64,000 bases of DNA from REEB95 sp050729835 (GTDB taxonomy: Bacteria > Pseudomonadota > Alphaproteobacteria > ATCC43930 > CGMCC-115725), in the NCBI GenBank assembly GCA_050729835.1, contig JBOHLS010000007.1, forward strand, positions 1-64,000, in the 5' to 3' direction. The position numbers and the translations under genes are program-made. This document shows, piece after piece, positions 49,104 through 57,124 of the stretch (the first letter of the stretch is position 1; the number at the start of each line of letters is the position of its first letter). Below the pieces are notes generated by a model, which saw only the letters and a program-made list of their open reading frames with translations, searched no databases and was not told the origin of the DNA.

Positions 49104-50113
49104 ACCAATCTCCTGTCGTGCGGCAAAACCGCTTGCAGCAGGTTCGGCGTCGCATTGAGCTTCGACTCGATTCGCACGGCGGTCTTGCCGCGGTGCCGCC
49201 CCCATTTGCCGCGAAACAGTGGCATGTTGTTGACGTTGACGGTGACGGTTTCCGGCAGCTCGACCTCGAACACGTCGCCGGCACGCATTTTTAGCAGGTC
49301 GTTCACCGAGATCTCGATATCGAGCAGTTCGACGGCGGCGTGCAAGTTCACGAGCTCGACGCCGACGCGCAGCATCCCGAACCAGCGGTCGTCGGCATGG
49401 CGATCCGAGGCCACGCCCGACATCAGCTGATCGCGGAGTTGCTCGACCGCGTTATAGGGCAGGCACACGGTGACCCAGCCCCCGCCGCTTTCAATCGTCA
49501 CGCGGAACGTGCTGACGATCACCAGATCGCTCGGCGACGCGACGTTTGCGAATTGCGGATTGAATTCGTAACGCAAGACCTCGGGCTCGAAGGTTTGCAC
49601 CGGTTCCCAGGCGGTGACAAACTCGCGGAGCGCGATCGCGACGACGCGGCGAAGCACGCGCTGCTCGACGGCGGTGAACTCGCGGTTGCCGAGATTGACC
49701 GGAAACTTTCCGGCGCCGCCGAAGAAGATTTCGACGATCGAATGCGCCAGTTTGGCGTCGATCGAAACCAGCATGGTGCCGTTGAGCGGCTTGGTGCTGA
49801 CTAGCGCAAGAAAGCTCGGCACCTCGAGCCGCTCGATGAACTCCGCGTGCTTGATGAGCTCGACGGCGCCGGGTTTGAGTTCGAGCGCGCAGCGCAGCTC
49901 ACGGAACAACGCCGTGCGGAAGAAGCGCGCGAAACGATCGTTGAGAACGTCGAGCGTCGGCAGTCGGCCGCGCACGACGGTGTCTTGCGCCAGCAGATTG
50001 AAGCGCCGCACACGACCGATCGGCGAGACCCATTCGCCGCTCGGGCTATCGGCGATCCGTGTGACCTGCGCCACGGTATCCGTGCGGTCGTCGTCGTCCT
50101 TGAATTCAGGCAT
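49100..50113 (-). CDS. fliM: Flagellar motor switch protein FliM
   Basis: 337 residues. The middle domain has LPTLDVLNDRFARFFRTALF and FFGGAGKFPVNLGNREFTAV then EQRVLRRVVAIAL; the C-terminal SpoA domain has LDIEISVNDLLKMRAGDVFE. The N-terminal CheY-binding motif (LSQDEIDALL) is not visible: the protein begins EFKDDDDRTDTVAQVTRIAD, so CheY-P binding may differ. ATG at 50113 overlaps the fliK end. Confidence 0.92.
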   Translation of the reverse strand: MPEFKDDDDRTDTVAQVTRIADSPSGEWVSPIGRVRRFNLLAQDTVVRGRLPTLDVLNDRFARFFRTALFRELRCALELKPGAVELIKHAEFIERLEVPSFLALVSTKPLNGTMLVSIDAKLAHSIVEIFFGGAGKFPVNLGNREFTAVEQRVLRRVVAIALREFVTAWEPVQTFEPEVLRYEFNPQFANVASPSDLVIVSTFRVTIESGGGWVTVCLPYNAVEQLRDQLMSGVASDRHADDRWFGMLRVGVELVNLHAAVELLDIEISVNDLLKMRAGDVFEVELPETVTVNVNNMPLFRGKWGRHRGKTAVRIESKLNATPNLLQAVLPHDRRLV

Positions 50114-51557
50114 AGACGCTCAATCCTTCGACAGAGGTGGCGCCGGCGACGTTCGCGTCGGCCCGGCCGGGCGCCGCGGGCGCGCGGCGAATGGGGAGCG
50201 GCGTGGCCGTCGGCCGGCCATTGCCACCGCCCGAAACATCGGCGCCAACCCACGCGCTCGCCAGATTAAGGCCGGCGCCGCTGAGCGACCCGTGCAGCTG
50301 CGCCAAGGCATCGTTGACCGCCTGCTGCACCTGTGGCTGCGGCGAGGCGAACCAGGCGGACACGTCGCGCGACTGGACCTCGACGTGCACCGTCAAGGTG
50401 CCGAGATCGGGCGGACTCAGATGGACGGTGACCTGGTTGCGGCCCGCCGCCACCATCGTCAGCATCTGGGAACTCAGTGCGGTGGCCAGCGGCTGGCTCG
50501 AACCGTCGGCGGTGACGACGTTGATGTTGTTGTTTGCCGCGATGGATGCGCCGGGTGCGGCACTCGGCAAGACGTTCGCGATCGTGACGCCCAGCGGCGT
50601 CGTGATGGTACTGACCGTGCCCAGCGTCGTGCCGTCGCCACCATTTGCCGGCGGCGTGCGGCTTGGATCGCGCTCGCTCGACGCTAAGGCGGCAAGAACT
50701 AAAGTCGGCGCCGATGCGGTGGTCGACGACGCGGTGCCCGTCACGGTCGGCACCGCCGGCTGGTTGTCGAGGCTGCCGCTGGCCGACGCCGACGCGGTAT
50801 CGGCGGCTGTCGAAACGGAATTCGGCGCCGAGGGAACGACCGCAAGCGCCGCGTCGAGGCCGGCCGAAGCCATGGCAGCCGGACGGCCGACCATCGCTGT
50901 CGCGGGGTCACTGCCGTCCGGCTCTTGCGAACCGGTCCCATCCTCCGGTCCGACAAGCTCATGGTCGCTTGGCATGCCCGCGCCGCGCGCGAGCAGGCTT
51001 GGGATCATGGCGCGGGCGTTTTGCGATCCGCCGGTCGCGCTCGAAATACTGACTGCGGCGCCGACGGTCGCGGCTCTGCCGGCGCCCGCCGGCACCGGGG
51101 CGGGTGTGCCGTTCGCGGCGGGCGACGCCAGGGATGCGACAAGGGCGGCGGCCTGAGCCGCTTGTGTCGGATCCGGCGCGCCGGTGTCCGACGACCGCTT
51201 CTTGTCCGATCGTCCGGTCGTGCCCGCCGCGATCGGCGTCGAGTCTCCCCCGGCACCCGACGCTGCAGCGGCGTTGGCAAGTGCCTTGCCCACCGTCGAC
51301 GCCAAGTCGGCGACGGTGAGCGTCGCCACATTGTCCGATTCGGCGGTCTGGGTGTCGTTGCCTTTGCCGTCGCTTTTGCCCTTGCCTTTACCATCGCCCG
51401 TGCCCGCCGCCGCGTGCACCGGCCCCGACATCGCCGCGCCCAGGACGCCGCCAAAGGCGGTGCCACCGGCCGGCGCGCTGCGCGATGCCGACGAACTGGC
51501 GCCGGCCGTCAAGCCGCTGCCTTGCGTTCCCGATGTGCCTCGAACCGCGTTCGACAT
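50106..51557 (-). CDS. fliK: Flagellar hook-length control protein FliK
   Basis: 483 residues. The first about 340 are low-complexity Ala/Ser/Thr/Gly, as in molecular-ruler FliK; the C-terminal switch domain has NQVTVHLSPPDLGTLTVHVE and QQAVNDALAQLHGSLSGAGL, the Flg_hook pattern. It measures the hook and triggers FlhB to change export. ATG at 51557; in fliG-fliK-fliM order, overlapping fliM by eight bases. Confidence 0.85.
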   Translation of the reverse strand: MSNAVRGTSGTQGSGLTAGASSSASRSAPAGGTAFGGVLGAAMSGPVHAAAGTGDGKGKGKSDGKGNDTQTAESDNVATLTVADLASTVGKALANAAAASGAGGDSTPIAAGTTGRSDKKRSSDTGAPDPTQAAQAAALVASLASPAANGTPAPVPAGAGRAATVGAAVSISSATGGSQNARAMIPSLLARGAGMPSDHELVGPEDGTGSQEPDGSDPATAMVGRPAAMASAGLDAALAVVPSAPNSVSTAADTASASASGSLDNQPAVPTVTGTASSTTASAPTLVLAALASSERDPSRTPPANGGDGTTLGTVSTITTPLGVTIANVLPSAAPGASIAANNNINVVTADGSSQPLATALSSQMLTMVAAGRNQVTVHLSPPDLGTLTVHVEVQSRDVSAWFASPQPQVQQAVNDALAQLHGSLSGAGLNLASAWVGADVSGGGNGRPTATPLPIRRAPAAPGRADANVAGATSVEGLSVYA

Positions 51558-51564
51558 GATGCGC

Positions 51565-52587
51565 CTATGCCACCAGATCCTTGGCGTCGGTGCGCAGGAT
51601 GATCCGGCCTTCCTGCTCGAGCCGCTTGGCGATGGTGATGATCTCTTTCTGCGCGGCCTCGACCTCGGCGACGCGCACCGGCCCCTTGGCCTCGATTTCC
51701 TCGTTGAGCGATTCGGCGGCGCGCTGCGACATGTTGCGCGTAACCTTCTCGCGCAACGCCGCATCGACACCCTTGAGCGCCGGCACCAGAAGCGTCTGGT
51801 TGATCTCCTGGAGCAGCGTGCGGATGCTGCGGTCATCGACCTCGAGCAGATCGTGGAAGACGAACATGTTGTCGTAGATGCGCTGCGACAGGTCGGCATC
51901 CATCGCCTTGATGCGGTCGAGCACGGATTGCGCGCGGCTCGCCTCGAAGCGGTTGAGGATCTCGGCCGCGGCCTTGATGCCGCCGACGTTCGACAGCCGC
52001 ACCTGCTGCGATTCGCCCGCGAGTTGGTCCTCGAGTGCCTCGTTGAGCTCGCGCACCGCGCTCGGCGGAATGACCTCGAGCGTCGCCAGGCGCGGAATCA
52101 CCTGCTCGATGACGCCGTCGGGCAGCGCCTGCATGACGTCCTGCGCCTGCTCCGGTTCAACATAGGCGAGGATCATCGCGATGATCTGGGGATGTTCCTC
52201 GCGGATCATCTCGGCGACGACGCGCGGATCCTCCCATTTGATCGCCTCGATACCGGCTGCGTCGCCACCGCTCATGATCCGTTCGAGCAGCGCCGAGGCG
52301 CGTTCCTCGCCGAGAGCCTTGCCGAGCGCGCCACGCAGATATTCGGTAACGCCGAGACCGATCTCGGTCTCATCACGAATGCGCGTGACGAATTCGCCCA
52401 TGACGTTCTCGACGGTAGCTTTCGGCACCTTGTTGAGGCGCGCGATCGCACCCGTCAGGCGATTCACCTCGCGCGGCGAGAGGAACTTGATGACCTCGGC
52501 GGCGTCGGCTTCGCCGAGCGCCATCATCAGAACGGCCGCTTTCTCGGCCGGGCTGAGGTTAGTCGAGCCGCTTGCTGGTTCCGCCAT
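51565..52587 (-). CDS. fliG: Flagellar motor switch protein FliG
   Basis: 340 residues. N domain LSPAEKAAVLMMALGEADAA, middle domain EEHPQIIAMILAYVEPEQAQ with the EHPQ motif, C domain LLEVDDRSIRTLLQEINQTL with charged rotor residues. It generates torque against the stator. ATG at 52587 lies inside fliF (29-base overlap). Followed seven bases later by fliK. Confidence 0.95.
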   Translation of the reverse strand: MAEPASGSTNLSPAEKAAVLMMALGEADAAEVIKFLSPREVNRLTGAIARLNKVPKATVENVMGEFVTRIRDETEIGLGVTEYLRGALGKALGEERASALLERIMSGGDAAGIEAIKWEDPRVVAEMIREEHPQIIAMILAYVEPEQAQDVMQALPDGVIEQVIPRLATLEVIPPSAVRELNEALEDQLAGESQQVRLSNVGGIKAAAEILNRFEASRAQSVLDRIKAMDADLSQRIYDNMFVFHDLLEVDDRSIRTLLQEINQTLLVPALKGVDAALREKVTRNMSQRAAESLNEEIEAKGPVRVAEVEAAQKEIITIAKRLEQEGRIILRTDAKDLVA

Positions 52588-54244
52588 GGGAGAGCCATTC
52601 CTTGATCACTTGAGCCGTTCGGCCCGGGTCGTTGGCGACGATCTTGCGCACGGCATCGATGTCGGCATCGAGCATGTTCTGACCCACGCCGGAGACGTCG
52701 ATGCCGGGCCCCGCGCCGCCCCTCATCCCGTGCGTGCCGCCTGATCGCGACGACGCCATCGCGCCGGCATAGGCGAAATTGAGCGGCGCCTGCTGCAGGC
52801 GACGCAGCATCGGCAGGCCGAGGCCGAAGAGCGCCAGCAACCCGGCCAACGCCAGGATCGCGTTCTGCATCGCGACGTTAACCCAGGCCTGACGCCACCA
52901 CGGCTCGGCCGTCGTCGCGTTCATCGCGCTGTCGAACGGCAAGTCGACCACGGCGACCTCGCGCTTCGCGCTGGCGCCGACAGCATTGGTGACGAGTGCC
53001 TTGATGGCCTCGATCGTCGCCGCCGGCATGGCCCGGCCGGTCTGGTTGTTGACCAGGACGGAAACCGCAACGGATTTCAGCCGCCAGGGCGGGGCCTCGG
53101 CGTATTCGACCGTACGGTCGATGTCGTAATTGACGATGGCGTGCGATTCCTTGCTGCCCGGGAGTGCCGGCGGCTTGGGTGCGGTGTTCGGCGTCTGGCC
53201 GTTCGCGGCAGTCGCGCGGTTCGCCGGGTTCGAGCCCGGCGGGCGCAGGGTGATGGTCTGCGATCCATTGCTGATCGTGAGCGGGGTCTGCGGCGTGCCG
53301 GGAGGCTGATTCGACAGCGCGCCCGGAACGCCGCCCGCATCGTTGCCGGCGCCAATATGCTCGCGGCTGGTCTCATCCTGACTCAGGGGGTGGCTCTGGC
53401 CGTAGACCACCGAGCTCCGCTGCGTGTGCGAGAAATCGACATCGGCATCGACCGTCACGCGCGCGTTGTCATTGCCGACCAGCGGCGCCAACAGGCCCTC
53501 GATCAGCGATTCATAGTGCTGATCGATGCCGCGAATGATCGCCAGCTGCTCGGGAACTTCGCCGGTTGCGTCGCCCGCGCCGTGCGTCAGCATGCGGCCG
53601 TCCTGATCGACGACCGAGACCGCCTCCGGCGCAAGGCCGGGCACGCTGGCCGAGACCAGGTGCACGATCCCGGCGATCTGGGTGCCCGACAGGGAGACGC
53701 CCGGCTCCAAGCGCACCATGACCGAGGCGCTCGGTTTCGGCTGGTTCTCGAGAAAGGCCGTCCGGCGCGGCACCGCCACGGTCACCCGGGCTGTCGCCAC
53801 GCCGTTGACGTCTTCGATCGTCTTGGCGAGGCTCGCCTCGAGGCCGCGCATGTAATGCGCCTGCTCGACGAAGGGGCTGACACCCAGCGCCTCGTTGTCG
53901 AACAGCGACCAGACGTCGCCGTTCTGCTTCGGTATGCCGCGCGCGGCGAGCATCAGTCGGGTGCGTCCGACCAATGCCTCGGGCACCAGGATCTCGGCGC
54001 CGCCCTCGTCGACGCGGTAGGGAACATTGGATTTCTGCAGCTCGTCGATGACCCGGCCGCCGTCGTCCGCCGACAGGCCGGAGTACAGAACCGCGTAACT
54101 CGAATGGCCGGCCCACAGCATGGCCAGAACGGCGACGGCGAGGATCAGCGCCGCGCCCGTCAAGATGACGGGTTGACGACCGCCGACCAGTATCTTGGCC
54201 TTGTCGCGCAGGGTCGACGGCAAGATGGTGTCGAGAAACGCCAT
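52559..54244 (-). CDS. fliF: Flagellar MS-ring protein FliF
   Basis: 561 residues. First membrane helix near 28-48 (ALILAVAVLAMLWAGHSSYA), ring-building motifs with YSGLSADDGGRVIDELQKSN, LMLAARGIPKQNGDVWSLFD and VATARVTVAVPRRTAFLENQ, and a second helix near 445-465 (AILALAGLLALFGLGLPMLR) with a C-terminal FliG-binding tail. ATG at 54244, four bases after fliE. Confidence 0.95.
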   Translation of the reverse strand: MAFLDTILPSTLRDKAKILVGGRQPVILTGAALILAVAVLAMLWAGHSSYAVLYSGLSADDGGRVIDELQKSNVPYRVDEGGAEILVPEALVGRTRLMLAARGIPKQNGDVWSLFDNEALGVSPFVEQAHYMRGLEASLAKTIEDVNGVATARVTVAVPRRTAFLENQPKPSASVMVRLEPGVSLSGTQIAGIVHLVSASVPGLAPEAVSVVDQDGRMLTHGAGDATGEVPEQLAIIRGIDQHYESLIEGLLAPLVGNDNARVTVDADVDFSHTQRSSVVYGQSHPLSQDETSREHIGAGNDAGGVPGALSNQPPGTPQTPLTISNGSQTITLRPPGSNPANRATAANGQTPNTAPKPPALPGSKESHAIVNYDIDRTVEYAEAPPWRLKSVAVSVLVNNQTGRAMPAATIEAIKALVTNAVGASAKREVAVVDLPFDSAMNATTAEPWWRQAWVNVAMQNAILALAGLLALFGLGLPMLRRLQQAPLNFAYAGAMASSRSGGTHGMRGGAGPGIDVSGVGQNMLDADIDAVRKIVANDPGRTAQVIKEWLSHGGTSKRLD

Positions 54245-54248
54245 GGCC

Positions 54249-54581
54249 CTAGAGCTGCATGTTCATGATCGTCTGATAGGCCTCGACGACACGGTCGCGC
54301 ACCGTTGCCGCCGTCTGGAAGGCGAGATTGGCCTGCTCGACCGAGATCATCACGTCGCTCAGCGAAACATTCTTGTCGCCGGCGGTGAATTGCTGGGTCT
54401 TGCCTTCGCTGGAGGCGATCTGCCCATCGACGCGCGTCACGGCGTCCTTGAGCGTGTCGAGGAAGCTGCTGGCCGCCGGCGCCGCGACTCCGGCGGCCGG
54501 CGAAGGCACCGCGCCAGCCAGGCCGGCAAGCCCCTGCAGGTCGCTCAACATCGCGGCCATGACGGCGGCCGGATTGCTCAC
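54249..54581 (-). CDS. fliE: Flagellar hook-basal body complex protein FliE
   Basis: 110 residues. ASSFLDTLKDAVTRVDGQIA and VSLSDVMISVEQANLAFQTA then ATVRDRVVEAYQTIMNMQL are FliE. It joins the MS-ring to the rod. ATG at 54581 overlaps the stop of the PilZ-like gene upstream (ATGA). Confidence 0.94.
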   Translation of the reverse strand: MSNPAAVMAAMLSDLQGLAGLAGAVPSPAAGVAAPAASSFLDTLKDAVTRVDGQIASSEGKTQQFTAGDKNVSLSDVMISVEQANLAFQTAATVRDRVVEAYQTIMNMQL

Positions 54582-55270
54582 CGTACGGCCTCGATCCGCC
54601 GCATTCCGGCGACGCGGCGCAGTTGCGATCTGGCTTTTACGGCATGCGACGAGCCGCGTTCGAGCAGAACATTGCGCCGGTTCTCGAGAAAGACGAAGCG
54701 TCCGAGCAGCTCGGCATTGGCGGTGCCCATGGCGCAGAGGCGCAGGACGTTGCGGCTGCCGGCGGCATCGCCGGCCGACTCGCTCGCTGTGACCTGCCCG
54801 CAGAGCACCAGCGGCTCGAGCACGATCGGGTGGATGTAAAGCGACGCCGTCAGCCAGTCGCCGGCGGACGGACCGCGCGCGTCGGTCCAGCGTAATTCGC
54901 GCAGGCCAAGCTCGGCGCGGACCGATGGCGGCAGGTCCGCCGGATTGCCGTAGCAGGTCCGGCCGATCATCTCGATCAGCAGGTTAAGCTTGTGGTGAAG
55001 CGGCGCCAGCGCCGCCTCTTCCTCTTCGCTGATCTCGGCGGCGGCCAGGTCGAAGGCATCCACCACGCGCGCCAGGACGCGCTGGTTCTGGCGCTCGAGG
55101 GATTCGAGGAAATCCTCGGTCGGGCATCCGTTCAGCAGCCGCCACGACATCGGGACGGTAAGCCGGCAGGCGATGCCGCCGACAGGCGCGGTCACGGCGT
55201 CAAGCCGATCCGCGTCATCGCGATGCGGCGAGGCATCACCGCTCGCCCGCTTTTGCGAGGCCAGACTCAT
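54578..55270 (-). CDS. Atypical (tPilZ-like) PilZ-domain protein
   Basis: 230 residues. LAPLHHKLNLLIEMIGRTCY then LRELRWTDARGPSAGDWLTA resembles the cyclic-di-GMP-receptor-like atypical PilZ family (tPilZ), in which a helix precedes the PilZ barrel. The RxxxR and D/NxSxxG ligand motifs of canonical PilZ are not evident, so c-di-GMP binding is uncertain. ATG at 55270 with AGGACA-type spacing upstream (GGAGGACATTT). It overlaps fliE (ATGA) and is the first gene of the fliE-to-fliJ run, a place for a motility input. 41 bases upstream is an AT-rich 20-mer relative. Confidence 0.6.
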   Translation of the reverse strand: MSLASQKRASGDASPHRDDADRLDAVTAPVGGIACRLTVPMSWRLLNGCPTEDFLESLERQNQRVLARVVDAFDLAAAEISEEEEAALAPLHHKLNLLIEMIGRTCYGNPADLPPSVRAELGLRELRWTDARGPSAGDWLTASLYIHPIVLEPLVLCGQVTASESAGDAAGSRNVLRLCAMGTANAELLGRFVFLENRRNVLLERGSSHAVKARSQLRRVAGMRRIEAVR

Positions 55271-55311
55271 AAATGTCCTCCGATCATTGGGCTTGCGTCC
55301 ACCGATCATAT

Positions 55312-55332
55312 TTGCCAAAATTCACGAAATCG
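55312..55332 (+). promoter_or_regulatory. 20-mer-like AT-rich element between divergent genes
   Basis: TTGCCAAAATTCACGAAATC on the plus strand shares TTGCCAAAA-N6-AAATC with the 20-mer. The orientation is opposite to that gene of the fliE operon (54578) but the same as the kinase gene at 55529. Followed by GCGAAATTCGTAAC. Tentative. Confidence 0.35.
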
Positions 55333-55528
55333 CGAAATTCGTAACACGAGAATGGCGTGCCTGCAAGACCGAACACCGGCGAGACGGCGGAAATAACGGC
55401 ATCCGGGGCCGCCGCCGGCCCTCGGCGACGCGCGCTGGTCGGTCGGCGCCGGCAGCCCGTTGGGGTCCGGCTGCGGCGGCAAACGGAGAAAGCGGGCATT
55501 TGAGGACAATTGGCGACAGGGGGCTGGG

Positions 55529-56329
55529 ATGCGGCGCAAGATTCTGATCATGGGCCTGCCGGGCGCGGGCAAGACGACGTTGGCCACCGCGCTGACGCCG
55601 CGGCTGTCGGCGGTTCACTTCAATGCCGACGAGGTGCGCCACCACGTCAACCGCGACCTGGGTTTCTCGGAGGCCGACCGCACCGAGCAGGCGCGGCGGA
55701 TGGGTTGGCTATGCGATCAGGTCGTCAAAGCCGGTGGCTTCGCCATCGCCGATTTCATCTGTCCGACGCCGGCGGCGCGCGCCGCATTCCTTGCCGGCGG
55801 CGAGGCCTTCATCGTCTGGTGCGACCGCATCCAGAAAAGCCGCTTCGAGGACACCAACCGGATGTTCGCGCCACCCGAGCGGCACGATTTACGGGTGGGA
55901 CCCGAAGGCGCGGTCGAATTCTGGGTCGAGGAGGTGGCGCGCCGGGTTCGGCCGGTGTTCGATCCGAAAAAGCCGACGGCGCTGTTCATCGGCCGCTATC
56001 AGCCGTTCCACGACGGCCACAAGACGCTCATCCTCGAAGGCTTGAAGCGCATCGGCCAGGTCTGCATTGCGGTCCGCGACACCCAGGGCACCGACGCCAA
56101 GAACCCCCTGCCCTTCGCCGAGGTCCGGGCGCGAATCGAACACGCGCTCAGACCGCACGAGGGCCGCTTCGAGATCATCCAGGTGCCGAACATTAGCCAC
56201 GTCTTCTACGGCCGCAACGTCGGCTATGTCGTCGAGCGCATCGAGCTCGACCAGAGCGTCGAGGCGATCTCCGCCACCGAATTCCGGCGCCGTCTCGCCG
56301 CTCCGCATGTCACCAACGGCGTGGCATAA
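55529..56329 (+). CDS. P-loop kinase fused to a nucleotidyltransferase
   Basis: 266 residues in two domains. Residues 1-140: an APS-kinase-like P-loop domain with GLPGAGKTT (9-17), FNADEVRHHV and DFICPTPAARAAF. Residues 150-266: a cytidylyltransferase-like HxGH domain with GRYQPFHDGH (155-164) and ISATEFRR (248-255). The first phosphorylates a small hydroxylated substrate; the second attaches a nucleotide to a phosphate. Together they could make a CDP- or ADP-activated compound for surface modification. ATG at 55529, preceded by GACAGGGGG. Divergent from the flagellar operon, so a link to flagellar glycan is only speculative. Confidence 0.7.
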   Translation: MRRKILIMGLPGAGKTTLATALTPRLSAVHFNADEVRHHVNRDLGFSEADRTEQARRMGWLCDQVVKAGGFAIADFICPTPAARAAFLAGGEAFIVWCDRIQKSRFEDTNRMFAPPERHDLRVGPEGAVEFWVEEVARRVRPVFDPKKPTALFIGRYQPFHDGHKTLILEGLKRIGQVCIAVRDTQGTDAKNPLPFAEVRARIEHALRPHEGRFEIIQVPNISHVFYGRNVGYVVERIELDQSVEAISATEFRRRLAAPHVTNGVA

Positions 56330-56399
56330 GCCACGCCGTCGCGTTTCGTCTGCGGCGCGCCGCAGCCAACCGCGGCATCTCCCGCAAGCTTGAACGAAA

Positions 56400-56429
56400 C
56401 GGGCTCCGCCGCTTCCGCGACGGAGCCCG
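56400..56429. terminator. Bidirectional hairpin between convergent genes
   Basis: CGGGCTCCG (56400-56408) and CGGAGCCCG (56421-56429) form a perfect 9-bp stem with a 12-base loop. A second palindrome, TGCGGCGCGCCGCA, lies at 56351-56364. Both are between the kinase fusion gene and the PepSY-like gene. Confidence 0.6.
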
Positions 56430-56490
56430 CAACCTTCAGAGTTGAAAGCGACCCAGGCGCCTTGCCCGCGCCGCCGTTCAACCGTCTTAG

Positions 56491-57030
56491 TCAGTCGAGC
56501 TTCTCGGTCAGCTTCTTGGTCTTGCCGTCCTTGAGAAGTGTGATCTTCGCGATGGCGTTGCTGCCTTCCAACACCGGAAAGACGCGAATTGCAACATAGC
56601 CGGGATTCGCTTTGACCGCTTCCTCGACCGCCTGCTCCAGCGGAATCTTGGCCTTGGCCATTGCTTTAAGCTGATTGCCAGCGTCCTTGATGTCGTCGGG
56701 ATCGGTGAGCTTGTCGTCGCTCTTGATCTTGCCGGTGGTGTAATCGACAATGATTTCGTGCGCATCGGCAGCGGCGCCGCCTTTGCTCACGAACACCGAG
56801 AGCTGGAAGCCAGCGTCCGGGTCGACCTCGTACTGCGACGAGATTGCCTTGCCGCCCGCAGCCGCGGTCTTCATGCCCTGCGCCAGCGGGATTTTCGCCT
56901 CCGGCATCTTGGTGACGAGGGCCTTCATCTGCTTGCCGTACTCGTAATCGGAGTCCGCTCGGGCGGCCGATACGGTGAACGCCAGAGCCCCGATAGCCAA
57001 CAATCCCAGCACAAAACCCTTCTTCATCAT
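56491..57030 (-). CDS. Periplasmic PepSY-like domain protein
   Basis: 179 residues. A signal peptide (KKGFVLGLLAIGALAFTVSA) ends at ARAD. The mature part resembles a PepSY-type fold: IPLAQGMKTAAAGGKAISSQ and IPLEQAVEEAVKANPGYVAI show two similar helix starts (KIPL-[AE]-QA), and DYTTGKIKSDDKL fits the strand-turn motif. PepSY proteins inhibit peptidases or sense periplasmic factors. ATG at 57030 with GGAGAC upstream. 94 bases after the end of the RND pump gene on the same strand, so may be cotranscribed. Confidence 0.65.
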   Translation of the reverse strand: MMKKGFVLGLLAIGALAFTVSAARADSDYEYGKQMKALVTKMPEAKIPLAQGMKTAAAGGKAISSQYEVDPDAGFQLSVFVSKGGAAADAHEIIVDYTTGKIKSDDKLTDPDDIKDAGNQLKAMAKAKIPLEQAVEEAVKANPGYVAIRVFPVLEGSNAIAKITLLKDGKTKKLTEKLD

Positions 57031-57124
57031 GCAGTCTCCCTGGATCTGATACGCGTTGAGTCGTGACGAGGTAATAGAGTTAAGCCTTCAAGCGCCGAAC
57101 GACAGGCGACGGATGCTTCCCCTC

